In this document: piece by piece, positions 8,416 through 18,320 of the stretch | How positions within the stretch are numbered: the first letter of the stretch is position 1 | Layout: each line of letters opens with the position of its first letter | Assembly: GCF_012910715.1 (NCBI RefSeq) | Contig: NZ_JABBHF010000017.1 | Span: 1-64,000 of the forward strand | From: Flavivirga algicola | GTDB lineage: Bacteria; Bacteroidota; Bacteroidia; Flavobacteriales; Flavobacteriaceae | Length of the DNA stretch: 64,000 nt | Reading direction: 5' to 3' | The notes under the pieces: generated by a model | Database searches by the model: none | Told to the model about the DNA's origin: nothing | Seen by the model: the letters and a program-made list of their open reading frames with translations, nothing else | Translations under genes and position numbers: made by a program

Positions 8416-10296
8416 ATGAAATATATAAATAAGATCCTTTTATTAACAGTGGTCTTGGTTTTCACGACGCTTATATCTTGTGAAGATGATGATGGTGCTT
8501 TTGTAGAAAAAAAACCAAGCGTATCGCTAATTTCTCCAACAGATAAAGCTAATGGAATAGATATAGCGCCGTCATTTGAATGGCAAGCATCAGATCCAAA
8601 TGCACGGCCTTTAAAGTTTGACTTTTATATGGGGTTGGACAGCACGAAGTTGTTTTTGCAGGCGGAAAACTTAAAAGAAACAAACTACAGCCTAACAGAT
8701 TATAAGATTCTTAAAGATGAAGTATATTATTGGAGGGTTGTTGCAAAGAATGGCCTAGAGTCAAGGGAAAGTGATATTTGGGAATTTACATCCATTCCTG
8801 CTCCCGATGCACCAAACTTAACAAGCCCAGACACAGATGTTTTTGTACGTGACGCTCTAACTTTTGAATGGGAAGCTGTAACAGCTGGAGAAGGAGAAAC
8901 AATAAGTTATAAAGTATTGTTGGGAAAAACAAATCCACCAACAGACGTTATAGCTACTATTGATGATGGTAGCACATCGTTTGTTGTCGATGCTTCTACT
9001 TTAGAAATAGGAGAGGTTTATTATTGGCAGGTTAATGCTTCAGATTTAATTAACGATTCTTCAAGTGAAGTGCGTTCATTTAAGAAATTAAGAACGGGTG
9101 CTCCAGATGAACCTCTAATTGTAGCACCAGTCGATAAAACAGGTGTTATGTCTGGTGTAGTACTAGATTGGACAGATGTTACCGATCCAGAAGGTGATGC
9201 TGTAAGTTATGATGTTTATTTAGATAAGCAAAACACACCAGCTACCTTGGTGGCTACAGTAACTACTAGCGAGTTTACGACAACTGCATTAGATGCTAAC
9301 TCAGCTTATTATTGGTATGTTGTAGCAAAAGACCCATCTGGCAATTTTACAGAATCTGAAATTTCTGGTTTTACAGTAATAGGGGCTGGTCCTGGTTTTC
9401 CAGCTATTCATGAATTTGCCGTTGAAGATGTTTTGTCGTTGGATGAAGTATTGGTTTGGGATGCAGCGGCAGGAGCAACATCGTATGATGTATACATAGA
9501 CACGGTGAATCCGCCAGTTAATATTGTAGCTAGCGATATAACAGAAACAGAGTATAAAGTGAAGAACAGTGAGATACCAAGTGATCTTACAGATGTAAAA
9601 ACATACTATGCTCTTGTTGTAGCAAAAGACGGCAGTGGTGGTGAAACAAACTCCTTCCCAGTAGCTTTCACACCTCAAATGACGGGTATTTATACCGATG
9701 TTAGGGTTACGGAGTCACTGGATTATAATTGGGTGAGACTGGGGACACAAGTTTGGATGTCTCAAAACTTACGTACTAAAAAGCTAAGAGATGGAACAGA
9801 TTTGATAAAGGTTATTCAACCTTCAAGTGATGCGTATCCTATTACAGCATCGTCTACCGAACTGTATTATGATGATCATGATTTACCAGTACCTGGATTC
9901 CCCGATGTTTGGGCAGATGGTGATAATGGACGCGTATATTCAAGCCTTGTACCTAAAGCAGATATAGCGCCAGATGGTTGGCATGTTCCTAAGGGATCTG
10001 ATATTTCAACGTTACAAAATTATATACCTCAGGCAGGAGACTTACTAGATGAATGGTATGGGGGTACAGATCCTTATGGGGCCAATTTTGTTATGGCTGG
10101 ATATCGTTATAACGATTTTAATGCAGGAAGACCAGCTGGTTTCCGTTATGTTGTCGAAGAAGGAAGAACTACATTTTGGTTTGATAATTCGGGCAGTAAT
10201 AATGCATGGGAAGTATATCCAGATAAATATAGATCGTTCAATCAAGGTAATGCGCATACTAGAATGTTTGGTATTCGACTGGTGAAAAATGATTAG
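8416..10296 (+). CDS. Paralogous FN3-repeat/FISUMP-like surface lipoprotein
   Basis: The start is placed at 8416, where MKYINKILLLTVVLVFTTLISC gives a proper lipoprotein signal; an upstream in-frame ATG at 8386 would add ten residues in front of it. An EDDDG stretch follows the lipid-modified Cys. The domain order is the same as in the gene at 6464: FN3-like modules (YYWRVVAK, YYWQVNAS, YYWYVVAKD) and a FISUMP-like C-terminus (TDVRVTESLDYNWVRLG...MFGIRLVKND). The two proteins have almost equal length and align throughout, so they arose by tandem duplication. The gene lies 40 bp before SusC and is probably co-transcribed with it. Confidence 0.8.
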   Translation: MKYINKILLLTVVLVFTTLISCEDDDGAFVEKKPSVSLISPTDKANGIDIAPSFEWQASDPNARPLKFDFYMGLDSTKLFLQAENLKETNYSLTDYKILKDEVYYWRVVAKNGLESRESDIWEFTSIPAPDAPNLTSPDTDVFVRDALTFEWEAVTAGEGETISYKVLLGKTNPPTDVIATIDDGSTSFVVDASTLEIGEVYYWQVNASDLINDSSSEVRSFKKLRTGAPDEPLIVAPVDKTGVMSGVVLDWTDVTDPEGDAVSYDVYLDKQNTPATLVATVTTSEFTTTALDANSAYYWYVVAKDPSGNFTESEISGFTVIGAGPGFPAIHEFAVEDVLSLDEVLVWDAAAGATSYDVYIDTVNPPVNIVASDITETEYKVKNSEIPSDLTDVKTYYALVVAKDGSGGETNSFPVAFTPQMTGIYTDVRVTESLDYNWVRLGTQVWMSQNLRTKKLRDGTDLIKVIQPSSDAYPITASSTELYYDDHDLPVPGFPDVWADGDNGRVYSSLVPKADIAPDGWHVPKGSDISTLQNYIPQAGDLLDEWYGGTDPYGANFVMAGYRYNDFNAGRPAGFRYVVEEGRTTFWFDNSGSNNAWEVYPDKYRSFNQGNAHTRMFGIRLVKND

Positions 10297-10335
10297 GAAA
10301 ATGAAATTTATTTTAAAACAAACTAATTAAAACAT

Positions 10336-13300
10336 ATGAATTATAGAATAAAATTTTTCTTAAGTTGTTGTGTCATTTTCATGGGGCAACTATTGGAGGC
10401 ACAAAATATTAAGGTTTCCGGAGAAGTATTAGACGAAACGGGTATGCCTTTAGTAGGGACTACTATAGTGGCTTCATCTACATCTGGTAGTGAGGTGAAT
10501 GGTGTTGTTGTAGATTTTGATGGAAAGTATTCCATTACCGTAGATTCTAAAAACAAATTAATCTTTTCTTACGTTGGTTATGTAACCCAAGAGATACCTG
10601 TTAATGGACAAACGGTGATTAATGTTACTATGATGCCAGATTTAGAATCTTTGGAAGAAGTGGTTATCTTAGGATATAATAAAGTTAAAAAAGCAAATGT
10701 TGTTGGTGCTGTAGCGACCGTATCTGGAGGCGATTTAAAAGAAACTGGTCTTACTAATATGTCTCAGGCTATTCAAGATCGGTTACCAGGGGTTTATACA
10801 GAGATACCTTCAGGGCAACCAGGTGCAGATGATGCTAAAATAACAATTCGTGGGGTTACCAGTTTTAGAGGAGATAACTCACCACTTATATTGATAGATG
10901 GTGTGGAGGCCACAGGAGGATTTTCACAACTAGATCCTAGTGAGATCGCTTCCATATCCATATTAAAGGACGCTGCATCTTTAGCCGTTTACGGTGTGCG
11001 TGGGGGAGATGGTGTTATATTAATAACAACAAACAGAGGTCGTGAAGGCGCTCCAAAAGTAAGTGTTGGAGGAGGTGTAACCGCGAAGTCTATTACAGAT
11101 ATCCCAGATCAATTATCTTCATACGAGGTCTTGACTTTAGGACAAGAAGCCATAAAAAACTCTGGACAGTACAGTGATTTAAGACCACAGCGTTATATAA
11201 ATACTTTTTTAGATCCAAATAGGGATATTTATGAATTTCCTGATGTAGACTGGTACGATGCTTTAATAAGAGATATCGGTTGGGAGTCTAATGCCAGAAT
11301 TAATGTAAGAGGTGGTACTAAATTTGTTAAGTATTTTAGTTCGCTTAGTATCAATCATGTAGGAGATATTTTAAAATCTGAAGATTTTAATGGTTATTAT
11401 GATCCAGAGTTTACGTTTGATAAAATTAACTTTAGAACAAATTTAGATTTTAACATTAGTAAATCAACCAAATTATCTGTTGATATTTCTGGGCGTTCAG
11501 AAATAAGAAAAACGCCTAATACAAACGTTGGTAGAAATGATTTCAGTAACCTATTTAAGTTTATAGATGAGGCGACGCCTTACCTATTTCCATTGTACTA
11601 TCCAAAAGAATTTTTGCTGTCACATCCAGATCCATTGGCGCCATTTCCAGAAGAATTTCGTTTGAGTTCAGCCATTGCAGAAACACCATTTCAGGAAAAC
11701 CCATATCAAGCGCTTAATTACTCTGGTATGAGACGTTTTAAGAGAGATGTGGTAGATATTCAAATTGGTTTGAACCAGAATTTGGATGTCATTACCAAAG
11801 GGTTAAATGTTTCAGGAAAGTTTAATTATAGTACCTCTTTTTCTTATAATAAAGCGGAAGGTTTTTCGCCTCAATTATGGTTGTATGATCCACTTGATGG
11901 ATCATGGAGAGGTCAAAAAAACCAATCTTATTATAGAGCTAACCCGAGATTTAGAAGTTCAGGTGGTGAAAATTTTAGTGGGGTAGCAAGAAACATATAC
12001 TATGAGTTTAAATTAAATTACCAACGTAAATTTGGAGATCATAACGTCGCACTTGTTGGAGTTTTTAACCGTACAGAACGAGAGAGAAGTGTTGGTAGTT
12101 TGCCTGAGTATAGTGAAGATGTAGCTGGGATATTTAATTACGACTATAACGATAAGTATTTAGTTAAATTCACAGCAGGTTATAATGGTACAGAACGTTT
12201 TGCACCTGGTAAGCGTTATGGTTTCTATCCAGCATTTGCTGCAGGTTGGAACATAGCAAAAGAAAAAATAGTACAAGATAATTTACCTTGGTTAAATACT
12301 TTTAAGGTGAGGTATAGTTATGGAGAGACAGGGGTTTATAAAAACTCACCTAGATTTGATTTCTTGGGCGGGTATAGCACGACATCTTTGCGTTTAAGTG
12401 AAGCGGTGTTCGGATTTCCAGCAAATTCGGAAGTACCAAGATGGGCAGAGGTTAAAATAGCAAACCCAGATGCAACCTGGGAGACTTCTGTAAAGCATAA
12501 TTTAGGTTTTGATGTACAATTGTTTGATTACGATTTAACTTTAGGTCTTAATTTGTTTAAAGAACATAGAGAAGGTATTGCTATAACACTGCCAGTACCA
12601 TCCTATTTTCAGCCTAGTCTAGGAACAAGGGATCAAGGTAAGGTAGATTTACCGCAAGTAAATCAGGGATCAGCTAAAAGCCATGGCCTTGAGTTTGAGG
12701 CTAACTATAGACATCTTACTGCAGGTGGTTTAGAATATTCTTTCGGTGGTCATGTAACATTGGCTGATAGCCGAATGATATATAGAGGAGATAGAGTGTT
12801 GACACCAGACTATAGAAAAAACGCTGGAAAGCCCATAGGTTGGTTATCAGGTTATCAGAGTAATGGTTTTATAGATAATTTTGAAGAAGCCATTAATTCG
12901 CCAGAAATTAGTAACTTAAGAATCCCTGGGCATTACTCTTATGCCGATTTTAATGCTGATGGAAGAATAGATGTTAACGATAATATACCGCTTGATGGAA
13001 CAAGCCAACCTGAAATTGTATATGCTTTTAATAGTGGTTTGAAATATAAAGGGTTTAACTTTAGTGTACGTTTCTTTGGAAAAGAAGGTGTGACTTATCA
13101 TTCCAGCAATCTATTTCCTAATTTCAATTCTACATTGTTAGAGGCAAAAACAATTCATTTAGACCGATGGAGTCCAGGAAACCCTAATGCAGCATTTCCA
13201 GCATTGGGACATACGCCTACTTCTCAGGGATATGAAGTAAGAAGTAACAAAACAACGATAAATTCATCCTATCTTAAACTACAAAATGTTAGTATAGGAT

Positions 13301-13494
13301 ATAGTATTAAATCTGAATTCTTGAAAAAGGCCTTAAGAATAGAGGCTATGAGGTTGAGTTTATCTGGTCAAAATTTATACACCTGGTCTAAAGTTCCTTT
13401 TGGAGATCCTGAGGGAGGGAATGGCGTTTCAGGTGGATACGGTCAATATCCTTTGGTTAGACGATTCATTTTTGGTGTAAACATTGATTTTTAA
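10336..13494 (+). CDS. susC: SusC-like TonB-dependent outer-membrane transporter
   Basis: The 1052-residue protein has a signal peptide (cleavage near LEAQ) and an N-terminal carboxypeptidase-regulatory-like domain (residues ~25-100). A TonB-box-like EEVVILGY is followed by the plug signature (ITIRGVTSF ... LILIDGVE ... SILKDAASLAVYG ... GVILITT) and a ~800-residue beta-barrel ending in an aromatic residue (NIDF). SusC proteins import oligosaccharides across the outer membrane with energy from TonB and are capped by the SusD partner. The cognate SusD starts 10 bp downstream. There is no N-terminal STN signalling domain, so it is not a FecA-type transducer. Confidence 0.95.
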   Translation: MNYRIKFFLSCCVIFMGQLLEAQNIKVSGEVLDETGMPLVGTTIVASSTSGSEVNGVVVDFDGKYSITVDSKNKLIFSYVGYVTQEIPVNGQTVINVTMMPDLESLEEVVILGYNKVKKANVVGAVATVSGGDLKETGLTNMSQAIQDRLPGVYTEIPSGQPGADDAKITIRGVTSFRGDNSPLILIDGVEATGGFSQLDPSEIASISILKDAASLAVYGVRGGDGVILITTNRGREGAPKVSVGGGVTAKSITDIPDQLSSYEVLTLGQEAIKNSGQYSDLRPQRYINTFLDPNRDIYEFPDVDWYDALIRDIGWESNARINVRGGTKFVKYFSSLSINHVGDILKSEDFNGYYDPEFTFDKINFRTNLDFNISKSTKLSVDISGRSEIRKTPNTNVGRNDFSNLFKFIDEATPYLFPLYYPKEFLLSHPDPLAPFPEEFRLSSAIAETPFQENPYQALNYSGMRRFKRDVVDIQIGLNQNLDVITKGLNVSGKFNYSTSFSYNKAEGFSPQLWLYDPLDGSWRGQKNQSYYRANPRFRSSGGENFSGVARNIYYEFKLNYQRKFGDHNVALVGVFNRTERERSVGSLPEYSEDVAGIFNYDYNDKYLVKFTAGYNGTERFAPGKRYGFYPAFAAGWNIAKEKIVQDNLPWLNTFKVRYSYGETGVYKNSPRFDFLGGYSTTSLRLSEAVFGFPANSEVPRWAEVKIANPDATWETSVKHNLGFDVQLFDYDLTLGLNLFKEHREGIAITLPVPSYFQPSLGTRDQGKVDLPQVNQGSAKSHGLEFEANYRHLTAGGLEYSFGGHVTLADSRMIYRGDRVLTPDYRKNAGKPIGWLSGYQSNGFIDNFEEAINSPEISNLRIPGHYSYADFNADGRIDVNDNIPLDGTSQPEIVYAFNSGLKYKGFNFSVRFFGKEGVTYHSSNLFPNFNSTLLEAKTIHLDRWSPGNPNAAFPALGHTPTSQGYEVRSNKTTINSSYLKLQNVSIGYSIKSEFLKKALRIEAMRLSLSGQNLYTWSKVPFGDPEGGNGVSGGYGQYPLVRRFIFGVNIDF

Positions 13495-13504
13495 AATATA
13501 GATT

Positions 13505-15295
13505 ATGATAAAATATAATAAATACATATTACTTTTTTTATCTGTCTTTTTATTGGCAGGTTGTGAAGATTATTTAGATAGAACGGAAGAAGGTACTGGG
13601 TTTTCTACAGAGGATGAGGTTTGGAGAGATAGAGCTGCAATAAATAGTTTTGCATTTAGACTTTATGATACATTGGGTTGGATATTTGAGACTAGAATTA
13701 CTCACCCTGATAGATTTAGAGCAGGGAGAGGAAAGAACTATGGATGTGTAGAGGTCTTTTCAGGAGATATCATTTTTAAAAGACCGCTTAAAGTACACAG
13801 TTCGGTATTGGCAGGAGATTATATGGGAATAATTAATGAAGCTTTTGCTAACCCAGATTTTTATGATGCTTGGTCTTCCAATTGGGAACTTGTTTATGTA
13901 ACTAACAATATTCTTGATCGAATTGATGAGGTAACTACAGACATCATGCCCCAGAATGAAATTGATCAAGTAAAAGGAGAAGCGCTTCTATTTAGAGCGT
14001 TTGCTTATCATGAATTGTCTAAGCGATGGGGCGCATTGCCTTACATCAAAACTAAAATTGTACCAGAAACAGATTTAAACCTTCCTAGACCAACATATCG
14101 CGAGTTGATTACAGATATTGTTGCAGATTGCGATGCGGCTATTCAAGTTTTACCAGAGGTAAGCTATCTTAACGACCCTGTTCATATGGGGCGCATGGGT
14201 AAAGCGGCTGCCATGGCATTAAAATCTAGAGCATTAACAACGGCGGCTAGCCCCAATTATACTGCCAATAACCAAAAGGATACTGAGTTATGGGAGATGG
14301 CTGCTGCTGCTGCCTGGGATTTAATAAGTCTGTCTCAAACTTCAGATAAGGTTGGTTTATACCAAGGAGATTATAGCAATATATTTCATACAGAACCAGG
14401 TACTATTGAAGGGGTATGGCCTAGATATAATGTGCCAATCTCGGCAAGTAGAGATTTATATAGACTTAGCTGGCTTTGGAGAAACATAAATGGCGATGCA
14501 GGTTATTCGCCATCGCAAGAACTTGTTGATAGATTTGAAACAGCAGATGGTTGGCCAATCAATCACGCGAATTCAAATTATAATGATCAAGATCCATATG
14601 CCAATAGAGACCCCCGTTTTTATAAAGATATATTATATCATGATGCGCCTTTCCCAAAGGTATCTGAAAATGATAGAATGGATATGAGAACGACCCCATT
14701 AGGTGAAGATCGTACAGCGCCTAATAGTTCAACTTATGGTAATTCAGCAACAGGTTATTTCGCAAGAAAAATTATTCCTGAGAAATATAATAATAAAGCT
14801 TATAACAGAACCTTGTATGTAAATGCACCTTATATAAGAATGGCGGAGATTTATTTAAATTATGCAGAAGCTGTTAATGAAGCCTATGGGAATCCAAATG
14901 CCACAGCTCCAGGAGCATCCCTAACAGCTGTTGATGCTTTAAATGCGATTCGTAATAGGGTTGGACATGTTGATGTTAGGCCAGAATTTACAGCCGATGA
15001 GGCATCATTCCGCGAAGTTGTTAGAAATGAATTTAGAGTTGAGCTGTGTTTTGAGTACCACTCTTGGTTTGATATGCTGCGTTGGAGAACGGCAAAAGAG
15101 GAATTAGATGGAAAAGATTTCCATGGTGTTTTAATTATCGATGATGCCACGCAACCAACAGGTGTTCGTTACGAAAGATTTTTAATCGGTCAAGGAGAAA
15201 GAGTTTTCGACGATAGAATGTACAGATACCCATTAAGGCAAAGTGACCTGGAAGTGTTTGAGGTGCCTCAATTAACCCAAAACCCTGGATGGTAA
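13505..15295 (+). CDS. susD: SusD/RagB-family surface glycan-binding lipoprotein
   Basis: The lipoprotein signal (ILLFLSVFLLAGC) leads into EDYLDRTEEG. The SusD fold is recognised by the N-terminal helical region, the AFAYHELSKRWGALPY helix typical of RagB/SusD TPR-like segments, and the C-terminal block (FRVELCFEYHSWFDMLRW ... YRYPLRQSDLEVF ... NPGW). SusD caps the SusC barrel and binds the incoming glycan. It lies 10 bp after susC and 25 bp before the second SusC-like gene, so the four genes are one operon. Confidence 0.95.
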   Translation: MIKYNKYILLFLSVFLLAGCEDYLDRTEEGTGFSTEDEVWRDRAAINSFAFRLYDTLGWIFETRITHPDRFRAGRGKNYGCVEVFSGDIIFKRPLKVHSSVLAGDYMGIINEAFANPDFYDAWSSNWELVYVTNNILDRIDEVTTDIMPQNEIDQVKGEALLFRAFAYHELSKRWGALPYIKTKIVPETDLNLPRPTYRELITDIVADCDAAIQVLPEVSYLNDPVHMGRMGKAAAMALKSRALTTAASPNYTANNQKDTELWEMAAAAAWDLISLSQTSDKVGLYQGDYSNIFHTEPGTIEGVWPRYNVPISASRDLYRLSWLWRNINGDAGYSPSQELVDRFETADGWPINHANSNYNDQDPYANRDPRFYKDILYHDAPFPKVSENDRMDMRTTPLGEDRTAPNSSTYGNSATGYFARKIIPEKYNNKAYNRTLYVNAPYIRMAEIYLNYAEAVNEAYGNPNATAPGASLTAVDALNAIRNRVGHVDVRPEFTADEASFREVVRNEFRVELCFEYHSWFDMLRWRTAKEELDGKDFHGVLIIDDATQPTGVRYERFLIGQGERVFDDRMYRYPLRQSDLEVFEVPQLTQNPGW

Positions 15296-15320
15296 TATAT
15301 TAACAGTTAATGATTTTACA

Positions 15321-18302
15321 ATGATAAAAACAAAGACATTATATTTAGTATTGGTAGTTATATTTTATATATTACCTTTTGGAGTAGAAGCTCAGGAAGA
15401 AAGTGCCCTGAATGCAGTATCTGCTACCATAACCAATAAGTCGGGAGATGCGCTGGAAGGTGTTCATATCCTAGCGTCGAAATCTAGAAATAGAGCGGTG
15501 ACCAACGAAAACGGTTCTTTTAGTATAAAAGTTCAAGTTAAAGATATTCTTGTTCTTACCCGATTGGGATATGAGAGAATGGTTGTGTACATAGACAATG
15601 GCAGTTTAGAAAGTGAGAGCATTGTGTTAAAACAATGGGGTGTTATTGAACCTCAGGAAGATACTAATATCGCTCTGGGAAGCATGCCTTTTGAGAGAAT
15701 TACAGGTTCTGTTGAACGTATAACAGGAGAAGAACTAAATGATTTTCCAACAGCTTTTACACGAGAGGCTTTAGCTGGTAGGTTATCCGGCCTACAAACA
15801 TCTTATAATAATGGGTCTACAGTTGCTGAAAGCTTTGGAAATAGTATACGAGGTCAAGGTGTTGGTCAACTTTTCGTAGATGGTATACCATCCGTTGACA
15901 TCGTACTTACACCTGCCGAGATAGATGATGTTGTTATAGCAAAAGATTATGGCTCGTCTTTTATGTATGGTACTCTGGGAGCTCCTGGTGCCATTATTGT
16001 AAATACAAAACATGGATTACCTGGAGGCCGTTTGTTTAGATTTAAATCTAGAACTGGGGTGAGAACGCCTACATTTTTGCCTAATACGATGAATGCACAG
16101 GATTATGCAAGAAATTACAATATAGCATTGAGTAATGATGGTCTTTCACCAATCTATACGCAAAGTGATATTGATGATTATACGAATGGCACAAATCCCG
16201 TAATGAATCCTAATAATGATTATTATGAAGATTTTGCTAACGGTATTTCAACATATACGCATCTTACAGGTGATTTTTCAGGAGGTAATGAAGATGTTCA
16301 GTATTTTTCCCATCTGGGTTATTATACAACAGACGGTATAGAAAATGTAGGAGAGGGAAGAAAGTTAACCAGACTTAGGTTGAATAACAATGTTCAAATT
16401 AAATTTGGTAATACAGGCCATGTTAACGTAGGTATTGGTGGAAGTTTCAATAAAAGAAATGAACCACGTTTAAATGCTAACAGTGCATTTAATACCATGT
16501 ATAATTACCCAGCCAATGCCATTCCTTATAAGATAAATGATACTATTTTTGGTAGAACGCAAGAATTTGGTACTAATTTACTTGTAGATTTGGCCAATGG
16601 CAACATTATGGAAGATGAAAGAAGAGATGCCTTTGCAAGAATTGGTTTAGATTTAGATTTAAGTGAAGTAACAGAAGGCTTGACTCTTAAAGGATTGGTT
16701 GGTATGTATACATTAAATGTTTTATCGTCTTTTCTAGATCTTAGACCGCATACGGCTGAGCCTGTGTTTACGCCAAATGGAGATGGTACTTATGAGACTA
16801 GTTTTAGAGAGTTTAGCCCTGAGAAAATATCATTTAATTTCTCGAAATTGGGAGACCGTGTGGATCGTAGTCAATATATTCAAGCCAATCTACATTATAA
16901 TAGAGATTTTAGTAAGAATCATAAAGTAATTGCAGATGTGTTTTTTACAAACCAAAAGTTAACTGGTAGCCAATTACAGCAAAATACGATTTATAGAAAT
17001 ATAGGACTGAGAGCAAATTACTTACTAAATGAAAAATATGTTTTAGAAGGAAAACTTCTAAACTCGCCAATACGTCAATTGTCACAGGATGAAAGAGACA
17101 AGATAAACTATGATGCAGGTATTGCCTGGTTGCTGCACAAAGAGTCTTTTCTTGATAGCGCTGATTGGTTGAACTTTTTGAAATTTAGAGCTAATTTTGG
17201 TGTACAATCAAGACCTGTAAGTCAGTTTTTTATATCAGAACATCAGTATGGTAGTAGTGGAGCTGGTACTTTTGGAGTTTTTCGTGGTGAAACTGCTGGG
17301 GCAGGTGGTTCCAATAGAGTTTTTACAGCTTCAGATTTAGTAACACCAAAACAAGAATACCTAAGTGTTGGTTTGGATTTCCAAATGTTTAATTCTAAAG
17401 TTAATGGTCAATTAAATTACTTCAATATCCGTAATTACGATCAAATAACAGTAGCATCTAATCTATATGCTATAATACCATCTAACTATACACCATTAAT
17501 GAGTTATGGGGATTCAAGAAGACGTGGTGTTGATGCAAATATTTCATATAATAACAAGATTGGTGATTTTGCTTATAAATTAGGTGTTAATGCCATGTAT
17601 AATGTTAGTTATAACACACTATCCAATAGTATTACCTACCCAAGAGGAGAAGAACAGAGAAATGCTATAGGTAATCAAGGAGGCCGTATTATCGGTTTAC
17701 AAGCAGCAGGAATTTTTCAAAACGATGCAGAAATAGCCAGTGCAACGCCACAATTATTTGGAGAGGTGAAACCTGGAGACATTAGATATGTAGATTTCAA
17801 TAATGACGGCGTTATTGATGAGAAGGATTACCATGAGGTTGGAAAATCACCAAGAGTTTCATTCGGTTTAAATTATATGATGCAGTATAAAAACTGGAGC
17901 TTTAGTATTCATGGTGATGGTGTACTTGGTGGTAAGTATGTTGAGCAATTGAATTGGAACCGAGGCATTAATGACTATACACAAGAATTAGCCAATAGTT
18001 GGCCAGTTAGTAATAGCTTACCTAGATTAACCACATTATCAAATTCTAACAATTATAGAACGTCTTCTTTTTGGTTAAAAGATGCCAGCTATTTTAATGT
18101 GAGAAGCATTATGGTCGCTTATTCATTACCGCAAAATTTGTTAAAGGATATCGGTGTGAAAGAGTTTTCGTTATCTGGGTCGGTAAAAAACCCTTTCGTT
18201 ATATCATCTAATAAAGAAAGGTTTATGCCTAGCAGAAATAAAGGGTATTCCGAACATCCAGTCTTAAAAGCTTTTGAGCTGGGAATACAAGTGTCATTTT
18301 AA
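15321..18302 (+). CDS. Second, divergent SusC-like TonB-dependent transporter
   Basis: This 993-residue protein has a signal peptide (VEAQEE) and a carboxypeptidase-regulatory-like domain (NKSGDALEGVHILASKSR...). The plug domain is weaker than in the first SusC: NSIRGQGVGQLFVDGIPS ... VIAKDYGSSFMYGTLGAPGAIIVNT. A beta-barrel ends in QVSF. No clear TonB box is visible; the stretch between the regulatory domain and plug reads VIEPQEDTNIALG. Together with the SusD-like gene at 18321 it forms a second transporter pair in the same operon. Two pairs may handle differently sized or branched products of the same glycan. Confidence 0.88.
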   Translation: MIKTKTLYLVLVVIFYILPFGVEAQEESALNAVSATITNKSGDALEGVHILASKSRNRAVTNENGSFSIKVQVKDILVLTRLGYERMVVYIDNGSLESESIVLKQWGVIEPQEDTNIALGSMPFERITGSVERITGEELNDFPTAFTREALAGRLSGLQTSYNNGSTVAESFGNSIRGQGVGQLFVDGIPSVDIVLTPAEIDDVVIAKDYGSSFMYGTLGAPGAIIVNTKHGLPGGRLFRFKSRTGVRTPTFLPNTMNAQDYARNYNIALSNDGLSPIYTQSDIDDYTNGTNPVMNPNNDYYEDFANGISTYTHLTGDFSGGNEDVQYFSHLGYYTTDGIENVGEGRKLTRLRLNNNVQIKFGNTGHVNVGIGGSFNKRNEPRLNANSAFNTMYNYPANAIPYKINDTIFGRTQEFGTNLLVDLANGNIMEDERRDAFARIGLDLDLSEVTEGLTLKGLVGMYTLNVLSSFLDLRPHTAEPVFTPNGDGTYETSFREFSPEKISFNFSKLGDRVDRSQYIQANLHYNRDFSKNHKVIADVFFTNQKLTGSQLQQNTIYRNIGLRANYLLNEKYVLEGKLLNSPIRQLSQDERDKINYDAGIAWLLHKESFLDSADWLNFLKFRANFGVQSRPVSQFFISEHQYGSSGAGTFGVFRGETAGAGGSNRVFTASDLVTPKQEYLSVGLDFQMFNSKVNGQLNYFNIRNYDQITVASNLYAIIPSNYTPLMSYGDSRRRGVDANISYNNKIGDFAYKLGVNAMYNVSYNTLSNSITYPRGEEQRNAIGNQGGRIIGLQAAGIFQNDAEIASATPQLFGEVKPGDIRYVDFNNDGVIDEKDYHEVGKSPRVSFGLNYMMQYKNWSFSIHGDGVLGGKYVEQLNWNRGINDYTQELANSWPVSNSLPRLTTLSNSNNYRTSSFWLKDASYFNVRSIMVAYSLPQNLLKDIGVKEFSLSGSVKNPFVISSNKERFMPSRNKGYSEHPVLKAFELGIQVSF

Positions 18303-18320
18303 TTAAAAAAATTATAAGAA

